12,966 nt of DNA, from contig CANQNI010000028.1 in NCBI GenBank assembly GCA_947625175.1, positions 1-12,966 on the forward strand, given 5' to 3'. This DNA comes from an uncultured Eubacteriaceae bacterium (lineage in GTDB: Bacteria; Bacillota; Clostridia; Eubacteriales; Eubacteriaceae). Both the position numbers and the translations under genes were made by a program. A model generated the notes under the pieces. It was not told the origin of the DNA. It ran no database searches and saw only the letters and a list, made by a program, of their open reading frames with translations. Shown one piece after another: positions 7,423-12,966 of this stretch; position 1 is the stretch's first letter; each line of letters starts with the position of its first letter.

Positions 7423-8821
7423 TGAAAGCCTCAACAGTATATCGGGTGTTTTTAGGAAGATATTTCTCTATAAGTTCCGGACTCAACCGGTTTAATTCAG
7501 TTTGTGGAAGAATGGTCAGTAATTCCCATCCAAGATCCAGACTTTCAATGATTGAACGGTTTTCGTCAAAACTCTGGTTTAAAAATCTATTTTCAAACTC
7601 CCTGCCAAATTCCATATATTTTTTATCCAGTTCACTAAGATCATCTTCACCCATAATTTGAGATAAATCTCTTACTTCCATAACTCTCGAATAAGCAGCA
7701 AAAAGCTGGTTGGCAAGATCCTGATGATCCTCTCTGGTAAATCCTTCTCCAATTCCATCTTTCATTAATCGGGATAGTGAAGGTAATATATCAATAGGTG
7801 GATAAATACTTTGTTGCTCCAGATCTCTATTTAAAACTATTTGACCTTCTGTAATAAATCCTGTTAAATCAGGAATCGGATGCGTAATATCGTCATTCGG
7901 CATAGTTAGAATAGGCAGAAAGGTAATTGATCCTGGAGAATCTTTTAACATACCTGCTCTTTCATAAAGGCTGGCAAAATCAGAATACATATAACCAGGA
8001 TAACCTTTTCTACTTGGAACTTCCTCTCTAGCAGAACTGATTTCTCTAAGTGCTTCAGCATAAGCAGTAATATCACTAATTATTACAAGAACATTTTTAT
8101 TTTCTTCAAAGGCCAGATATTCAGCTGTTGTTAAGGCACATCTTGGGGCAGAATTTCTTTCTGCTACCGGATCATTGGCATAATTGATATACATAACAAC
8201 ATGATCCATAACATTTGCTTCTTCAAATGTTTTTCTAAAGAACTGTTCGTCATCATGTTTAACACCAATAGCACAAAAGACAATAGCAAAATCTTCATTA
8301 TCTCCTGTAAGCCGAGCCTGTTTAACTATTTGAGCAGCAAGTTGATTGTGAGATAATCCATTTCCGGAAAAAATAGGTAGTTTTTGACCTCTGATTAAAG
8401 TCATTAAAACATCAATTGAAGAAATACCGGTTTGGACAAAATTTCTAGGATATTGTCTACTAATTGGATTAATTGGAGCTCCATCGATATCTTTTTCTTC
8501 TCCACTATAGAGATTTCCCCCTCCGTCAATAGGCTCACCTAAGCCATTAAAGATTCTTCCTAAAACTTCTTTACTTTCAGGAATGTCAAAACTTTTTCCG
8601 GTAAAGACAGTAGTAGCATTATCAGAGGCTAGTCCGGTTGTTGACTGAAATACCTGAATAGTCGCTTTATCCTCATCTAATTTAACTACTTTACCTTTTT
8701 TAATTTCATCACTACTCTCTTCTTTAATGTTGACAACCTCACCATAAAATACATCGTCAACATCATCTATTTCTATAATAGATCCATTTATATTATCGAT
8801 TTTTAAGTACTCTTTTTTCAA
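7415..8821 (-). CDS. atpB: V/A-type ATPase subunit B (non-catalytic head subunit)
   Basis: B subunits alternate with A in the hexameric head and bind nucleotide poorly or not at all. The 468-residue product shows the expected degenerate P-loop, SGNGLSHN (152-159), in place of GxxGxGKT, then [12 protein letters not shown] (185-196), [19 protein letters not shown] (249-267), [18 protein letters not shown] (273-290), and [14 protein letters not shown] (347-360), in which Arg351 matches the arginine that reaches into the neighbouring catalytic site. The start is TTG at 8821-8819, one base after the subunit A stop, with AAGG seven bases upstream; the conserved N-terminal beta-barrel begins soon after, so this start is reasonable. 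The distinction from archaeal-type flagellar or F-type beta subunits is clear from the motif set and neighbours. Confidence 0.95.
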   Translation of the reverse strand: MKKEYLKIDNINGSIIEIDDVDDVFYGEVVNIKEESSDEIKKGKVVKLDEDKATIQVFQSTTGLASDNATTVFTGKSFDIPESKEVLGRIFNGLGEPIDGGGNLYSGEEKDIDGAPINPISRQYPRNFVQTGISSIDVLMTLIRGQKLPIFSGNGLSHNQLAAQIVKQARLTGDNEDFAIVFCAIGVKHDDEQFFRKTFEEANVMDHVVMYINYANDPVAERNSAPRCALTTAEYLAFEENKNVLVIISDITAYAEALREISSAREEVPSRKGYPGYMYSDFASLYERAGMLKDSPGSITFLPILTMPNDDITHPIPDLTGFITEGQIVLNRDLEQQSIYPPIDILPSLSRLMKDGIGEGFTREDHQDLANQLFAAYSRVMEVRDLSQIMGEDDLSELDKKYMEFGREFENRFLNQSFDENRSIIESLDLGWELLTILPQTELNRLSPELIEKYLPKNTRYTVEAFNG

Positions 8822-8822
8822 T

Positions 8823-10595
8823 TTAATACCTTCTTAATAAAGCATCATAAAAATCGTCTATTTCCTGATTAAGTTTTTTCAATTGAGATAAATCGTTATT
8901 AGGAATGGTATATTTCATTTTAAGAATCTTATCGTTAAGATCCGCATTGATTAATTCTGAACTGGGAATTCCATAACGAAGACCTTCTAGACCTCTTTCA
9001 TAAATATGATCAATAGTTTGTAACATTCCATACTGTTTTTCTAAAGGAACAAACATATCTTCATTATCAAAGAAGTTTTGTTGTAAAAACCCAATTCTTA
9101 ATAATTTTGCTACATTAATAATCCACTTTTGGTCATTTGGAAGAGCTTCCTCACCAATTAACATAACCATTTCCTGGAGTTTATCCTCTCTGTATAATAG
9201 ATCAAGCATTTTATTTCTCAACGGAATAAACTCATCAGAAACATTATCATCAAACCAATCTCCCAGATCTTTAATATAACCTGAATATGAGGTAAGCCAG
9301 TTAATAGCCGGATAATGTCTAGCATAAGCAAGATCTCTATCTAGACCCAGGAACGTATTAACAAATCGCTTTGTATTTTCAGTTACAGGTTCTGAGAAAT
9401 CCCCACCAGCCGGCGAAACAGCTCCAATTATAGAAATAGAACCTTTTTCACCATTTAAAGTTTTAACGCTTCCTGCACGTTCATAGAATTCAGCTATTCT
9501 AGAAGAAAGGTAAGCCGGGTATCCTTCTTCAGCCGGCATTTCCTCAAGTCGACCTGATATTTCTCTTAATGCTTCAGCCCATCTAGAAGTTGAGTCAGCC
9601 ATAATAGCTACGTTATATCCCATATCCCGGAACCATTCAGCAATTGTTATTCCAGTATAGATACTAGCTTCTCTGGCTGCTACAGGCATATTGGAAGTAT
9701 TAGCTATCATAACGGTTCTTTCCATAATTGATTTACCTGAACGGGGATCAATAAGATTTGGAAAGTCTTCAATAACTTCAGTCATTTCATTTCCACGTTC
9801 ACCACAACCTATATAAATAATAACGTCAGCATCACTCCATTTTGCCAACTGATGCTGAGTCATGGTTTTTCCTGTACCAAATCCGCCTGGGATAGCAGCT
9901 GTACCACCTTTAGCCAGTGGGAAGAAAGTATCAATAATTCTTGTTCCGGTTAAGAGAATTTCATCTGGTTCAAGTCTGGCTTTAACTGGTCTAGGTTGAC
10001 GTATTGACCAGTCTTGGGTACTGTCAAGATTTATAATTTCACCATCTTTGGTTTCCAGTTCAATTAATGGTTCATTTATGGAATATTCACCGTCAGGTTG
10101 TACAGATTTAACCGTTCCAGCCTGTTCTGGAGAGGTCATCAGTTTAATTGTAATCATCTCAGTTTCTTTAATCTGAGCATAAGGATCACCTGGTTCTAAC
10201 ACGTCTCCTTCTTTAACTAGAATTTCAACCGGCCACTTCTTTTCTTCATCCAGATTCATAAGTCCAATTCCTTCCGGAATAAAGACAGGTGAAATCTCTC
10301 TAATTTTAGTGAGCGGCCGTTCTATTCCATCAAACATATTTTTTAGTAGTCCAGGTCCTAATCGAACTGAAAGTGGTTTTCCGGTTGATTGAATCTGATC
10401 CCCTACTTTAAGACCTACTGTTTCTTCATAAACCTGAATAGTTCCCTTATCACCATCTAAAATAATTACTTCGCCAATTAAAAGTTTTGGCCCAACTGTT
10501 ACCATTTCCCGCATCTTGAAATTACTCATTCCTTTAGCAGTAACAACAGGACCATTAATGCCAGTTACTGTGGCAGTATTTGATTGAGAACTCAA
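8823..10595 (-). CDS. atpA: V/A-type ATPase subunit A (catalytic head subunit)
   Basis: This 590-residue protein is the ATP-hydrolysing or ATP-making subunit. Domains in order are the N-terminal beta-barrel (about 1-75), the V-type-specific 'non-homologous' insertion (about 115-190), the nucleotide-binding domain and the C-terminal helical domain. The P-loop is GGFGTGKT (237-244, Lys243/Thr244), followed by [14 protein letters not shown] with catalytic Glu266, [17 protein letters not shown] (299-315), and [17 protein letters not shown] (333-349). The insertion distinguishes it from F-type beta. The start is a TTG at 10595-10593 overlapping the subunit E stop (TTGA), with GGAGAG five bases upstream. 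The P-loop has Gly at its second position where many bacterial and eukaryotic A subunits have Pro or Ala. All catalytic residues appear intact. Confidence 0.96.
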   Translation of the reverse strand: MSSQSNTATVTGINGPVVTAKGMSNFKMREMVTVGPKLLIGEVIILDGDKGTIQVYEETVGLKVGDQIQSTGKPLSVRLGPGLLKNMFDGIERPLTKIREISPVFIPEGIGLMNLDEEKKWPVEILVKEGDVLEPGDPYAQIKETEMITIKLMTSPEQAGTVKSVQPDGEYSINEPLIELETKDGEIINLDSTQDWSIRQPRPVKARLEPDEILLTGTRIIDTFFPLAKGGTAAIPGGFGTGKTMTQHQLAKWSDADVIIYIGCGERGNEMTEVIEDFPNLIDPRSGKSIMERTVMIANTSNMPVAAREASIYTGITIAEWFRDMGYNVAIMADSTSRWAEALREISGRLEEMPAEEGYPAYLSSRIAEFYERAGSVKTLNGEKGSISIIGAVSPAGGDFSEPVTENTKRFVNTFLGLDRDLAYARHYPAINWLTSYSGYIKDLGDWFDDNVSDEFIPLRNKMLDLLYREDKLQEMVMLIGEEALPNDQKWIINVAKLLRIGFLQQNFFDNEDMFVPLEKQYGMLQTIDHIYERGLEGLRYGIPSSELINADLNDKILKMKYTIPNNDLSQLKKLNQEIDDFYDALLRRY

Positions 10596-11209
10596 TTAAT
10601 CTCTCCATTAACTAATTGATTAAAATAATAATTCAGTACCCGATCACTTTCATTAATGAGATTTTCCAGGCTATAATCGTAGCTGACCCGGTCATTCTGA
10701 TCATGGACCAAAAAACCTCCAATATTCTTTTCTGGTAACGTTTCGTAACGAATTTTAAAATCTGATAAAATTTCATTAATTAATGAATTAAACATTGCTT
10801 GTTCAGACTCGTTTATAAATAGAGTTATAATATCAGAACCTTTTAAAAGTGAACGGACTTCTTCAAGGTTTTTTCTAAAGTAATTCTTATAACTATCTGT
10901 TTTGATAATCTCATTAACTCGTTTTAATAAGGATTCATAGAAATCGGTTCTAATTTCTTTTTTGGTATTTAAAATAATATCCCTGGCTTCATTTTTTCCT
11001 TCAGCCAGAATACGGGAGACATCTCTGTTTTCTAATCGGTTAAAACGTCTTTTGATATTATCGTTTTGCTGTTTAATACTAACGTCGGCTTTTTCTTCAA
11101 GAAGTTTGTTGGTTTCTTCAGCTTTTTCCATGGACTCCTTTTTAAAAGCGGCCAGCTGACTAGTCAGTTCCTGTTTAAATATATCGATCTTATCTTCTAC
11201 TGATATCAT
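10592..11209 (-). CDS. atpE: V/A-type ATPase subunit E (peripheral stalk)
   Basis: Subunit E forms the outer stalk that holds the head still, pairing with a G/H-type helix protein. The 205-residue product has a long, highly charged N-terminal helix (about 1-110, rich in Lys, Glu, Gln and Asn), typical of the coiled-coil part, and a C-terminal globular domain ending with IGGFLVHDQNDRVSYDYSLE (162-181), a recognisable form of the family's GGxxLxD...DxTL motif. The ATG at 11209 lies eight bases after the F stop, with GGAG within that gap. It overlaps subunit A by four bases. The helical part is poorly conserved in all E subunits, so identification rests on the C-terminal motif, length and operon position. 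No G/H partner gene is in the visible part of the operon. Confidence 0.87.
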   Translation of the reverse strand: MISVEDKIDIFKQELTSQLAAFKKESMEKAEETNKLLEEKADVSIKQQNDNIKRRFNRLENRDVSRILAEGKNEARDIILNTKKEIRTDFYESLLKRVNEIIKTDSYKNYFRKNLEEVRSLLKGSDIITLFINESEQAMFNSLINEILSDFKIRYETLPEKNIGGFLVHDQNDRVSYDYSLENLINESDRVLNYYFNQLVNGEIN

Positions 11210-11217
11210 TATTACTC

Positions 11218-11517
11218 CTACATACCAACAGCTTCTCTTATTTGTTTAACAATCTGATTTGGTTTTTCAAATCCGTGTCTATCCGGGATTATAGTTATTA
11301 ATGGAAAAATTGATTTTTCCCTAAAAGCTACCAGTTGTTCTTTAACCATATCAGCAGCTTTTTCAGTAAGAAAAACGATACCAACTTCTGGATCATTAAT
11401 AACCTTTTGAGTTACTTCCCAGGTTTCATCAGGTTCTCCTACCAGAAACCCATCAATTCCGGCCAAACGCATTCCCAGTAAAGAGTCTCTATTATCACTT
11501 ATTACAACAGAATGCAT
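11218..11517 (-). CDS. atpF: V/A-type ATPase subunit F (central stalk)
   Basis: This 99-residue protein matches the small Rossmann-like subunit F (called G in Enterococcus), which attaches to subunit D in the central rotor. The start MHSVVISDNRDSLLGMRLAG and the following GIDGF are typical of the family, as are VGIVFLTEKAADMV in the middle and the strand FPLITIIPDRHG before the final helix. The length is normal. The ATG shares one base with the subunit K stop (TAATG), and there is only a weak purine-rich sequence before it, suggesting translational coupling. Its place between K and E, rather than just before A, differs from the Enterococcus and Thermus arrangements. Confidence 0.92.
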   Translation of the reverse strand: MHSVVISDNRDSLLGMRLAGIDGFLVGEPDETWEVTQKVINDPEVGIVFLTEKAADMVKEQLVAFREKSIFPLITIIPDRHGFEKPNQIVKQIREAVGM

Positions 11518-11948
11518 TAGCCTATTGAACCTAAAATCATAATAGAAATAATGAGCCCATAAATAGCTAAACCTTCAGCAAGTCCAACATAGATTAGGGT
11601 TCTACCAAAGATACTGTCATTTTCTGAAACTGCCCCTAGAGCTGCAGAACCAACAACACCAACGCCATAGCCAGAACCAATACAGGCTAAACCCGTTGAT
11701 AAGGCAGCACTTAAATAACCTAATCCAGTTGCTGTGGCATCTCCACTAGCAGCCTGAACAGCTGTTGGAGCAAACATGACTAAAGCAAAAGCCATTGTAG
11801 GGATAAAACCTATCAGGTTATACTTTAAAACTTTTCTTAATTTTATTTTTTTAGCATCTGTACCTTTATAAATATAATAAAGTCCAGTAGCAATAGTAGT
11901 TAAAACAATAAGACTTGATAGTATTAAAGTTATTTTTAATATATTCAT
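11517..11948 (-). CDS. atpK: V/A-type ATPase subunit K (membrane rotor ring, c subunit)
   Basis: Subunit K builds the rotating membrane ring that carries ions. The 143-residue product has four hydrophobic segments: about 4-26, 46-66, 73-105 and 114-140. The last two form a single c-type hairpin with the glycine-rich IGSGYGVGVVG (90-100) and LAEGLAIYGL (123-132), where Glu125 is the ion-binding carboxylate. The first two segments do not resemble a second c hairpin; they flank a basic loop (KKIKLRKVLK) and the second ends in AVQAAS, like a signal peptidase site. The positions that in Na+-binding F-type rings are Gln and Ser are Val96 and Gly126 here, which argues for H+ rather than Na+, by inference. 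The ATG at 11948 has GAGG five bases upstream and lies seven bases after the I stop. Confidence 0.93.
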   Translation of the reverse strand: MNILKITLILSSLIVLTTIATGLYYIYKGTDAKKIKLRKVLKYNLIGFIPTMAFALVMFAPTAVQAASGDATATGLGYLSAALSTGLACIGSGYGVGVVGSAALGAVSENDSIFGRTLIYVGLAEGLAIYGLIISIMILGSIG

Positions 11949-11955
11949 GGAAACC

Positions 11956-12966
11956 TCAATTATTTAAAGATTTTAATTTTTCTTCTATTGTTATAAATTT
12001 AATTCCGTTACCTTCGTAATATTTTCCAAACAGCTCATAGAATTCCAGACGTAGACACTGAATAAAGTCAATAAGACCTTCTAGAATTAAGATAAAAATA
12101 TTACCAAATATTAAAATCGCTACCCCTAAAACTCCCCCATCAACCATTTCTGCTATGGTTTGGAAAGCCATAAACATACCGACATGAGTTAAGGCAAATG
12201 CCCCAATTCTTATAAAGGATAAAGTATTGGACAGCATTGATAAGTACATTTCAAAAACTTCAAAGAAACTTGAAACATAATACTCACCCTGTATATTATA
12301 GGAAAAGCGACGATGTTTAATCAGATTAAATAACGGTAAAGCAAGGAAAACACAAAGAGTTAATAAAATTATAATTCCAGCCATTACTTCTTCTAATAAT
12401 TCATTGGTAGGTAATATATGGTAAAGCATTAAAGCTAGAGCTAGAACAAGTAGGTAAATAGCAAAACCACTAATTCCATTCTTCCCAAAATATTCCTCTT
12501 CTTCTTCATGCTCTCTTTGTTTATTAATTAAACTGTAAATATAAGAAATAATAAGCATGAAAACCCCTACAACCACTGCGGCTAGAAGAATTGTAGTAGT
12601 ATCTTCCATAGGTCTAATCCATAGTGCGGGAATTATATTTTCCAAGCCGAAAACAGAACCATATAAAAATCCAAATATTATCGATGCAATAGCAACTCTT
12701 GAAGCTACTCCACCCAATTTAAATCCTTTTTTTTCAACATACCAGCCGGCTAAAAGTAGAACTAATCCCTGGCCAACATCACCAAACATATATCCAAAAC
12801 AAAGAATATAAGTTAAACTGAAAAATGGAGTAGGATCGAGCTCTTTATAATTGGGGATCCCATACATTTCCACAAGTTGTTCAAATGGTCTAAATAGCCA
12901 GTTGTTTTTTAATTTTGTCGGAATCTTGATATCACTACTCGGTTCCTGGAACTGAATAAGTAAATC
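11956..12966 (-). CDS. atpI: V/A-type ATPase subunit I (membrane stator, a subunit), 5' end cut
   Basis: Only the C-terminal 336 residues are in the window; the reading frame is open to the right edge, and the GTG at 12873 is internal, not the start. Family members are about 600-660 residues, so the cytoplasmic N-terminal half is outside. The visible part begins with PTKLKNNWLFRPFE and EMYGIPNYKELDPTPFF, the conserved junction into the membrane domain, followed by GYMFGDVGQG and about seven membrane helices. SNTLSFIRIGAFALTHVGMF contains the arginine that faces the ring carboxylate, and CLRLEFYELFGKYYEGNG holds the second conserved arginine. A Glu-rich loop (EHEEEEEYFG) lies between helices on the cytosolic side. 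With subunit K it forms the two ion half-channels. It is the first visible gene of the ATPase operon. Confidence 0.95.
   Translation of the reverse strand, partial: DLLIQFQEPSSDIKIPTKLKNNWLFRPFEQLVEMYGIPNYKELDPTPFFSLTYILCFGYMFGDVGQGLVLLLAGWYVEKKGFKLGGVASRVAIASIIFGFLYGSVFGLENIIPALWIRPMEDTTTILLAAVVVGVFMLIISYIYSLINKQREHEEEEEYFGKNGISGFAIYLLVLALALMLYHILPTNELLEEVMAGIIILLTLCVFLALPLFNLIKHRRFSYNIQGEYYVSSFFEVFEMYLSMLSNTLSFIRIGAFALTHVGMFMAFQTIAEMVDGGVLGVAILIFGNIFILILEGLIDFIQCLRLEFYELFGKYYEGNGIKFITIEEKLKSLNN

Noticed and set aside
7432..7434. TTG at 7434 as the start of subunit D.
   Set aside because: The ATG at 7422 has GAGG at the right distance and gives the family's normal MAKKVTPTR start.
7422..7661. 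Plus-strand reading frame antisense to the end of the subunit B gene.
   Set aside because: It is a low-complexity Ser-rich shadow of a conserved gene.
7890..8821. Loss of the P-loop lysine in subunit B as a broken gene.
   Set aside because: A degenerate P-loop is normal for V-type B subunits, which are non-catalytic; the rest of the protein is intact.
12557..12811. Plus-strand reading frame antisense to the subunit I gene; similar shadows occur at 3986-4201 and 10962-11159.
   Set aside because: All lie fully inside confident minus-strand genes and show no domain or ribosome binding site.
12871..12873. GTG at 12873 as the start of subunit I.
   Set aside because: The frame is open to the window edge and encodes the conserved PTKLKNNWLFRPFE stretch upstream, so the gene is cut by the window and this codon is internal.

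Overview
The window is an AT-rich, gene-dense chromosomal segment that I read as coming from a low-GC, anaerobic, fermentative bacterium, most likely within Bacillota or a close relative. A clostridial or Halanaerobiales-type organism would fit, but I cannot place the genus from sequence alone. The reasons are an Rnf complex in the order C-D-G-E-A, a V/A-type ATPase operon, a clostridial-type M18 aminopeptidase 1, and strong GGAGG-type ribosome binding sites. I see no RNA genes, insertion sequences, CRISPR arrays, phage genes or signs of recent transfer. All features except one gene read on the minus strand.

Region 1 (1-3673, minus): rnfC-rnfD-rnfG-rnfE-rnfA, with rnfA cut by the left edge and rnfB presumably beyond it. 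The complex oxidises reduced ferredoxin with NAD+ (or runs in reverse) and pumps Na+ or H+. The FeS cysteines and the two threonines expected to carry covalent FMN are present. Region 2 (3691-5094, minus): an M18 aminopeptidase that ends only 17 bases before rnfC, so rnf may be read from the aminopeptidase promoter. Region 3 (5095-5341): a divergent promoter region with a good sigma-A-like promoter for the aldolase, an extended -10 for the aminopeptidase, and a perfect AT-rich palindrome between them.

Region 4 (5342-6217, plus): class II fructose-bisphosphate aldolase, followed by a strong hairpin that probably terminates transcription from both sides. Region 5 (6260-12966, minus): V/A-type ATPase genes I (5' end cut by the right edge), K, F, E, A, B and D in transcription order, followed 8 bases later by a small nitroreductase-family flavoprotein. 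Subunit C (the d/AC39 type) and the peripheral-stalk partner G/H are not in the visible part and may lie upstream of I.

Together the segment joins two ion-translocating machines, one redox-driven (Rnf) and one ATP-driven (V-ATPase), with a glycolytic enzyme and a peptidase between them. This is a plausible energy-conservation neighbourhood but is built from known families. I found no convincing previously undescribed system. The points most worth a second look are the aminopeptidase-rnf junction, the K subunit leader and its ion-site residues, the ATPase gene order without C, the nitroreductase at the end of the ATPase operon, and the palindrome in the divergent promoter region.
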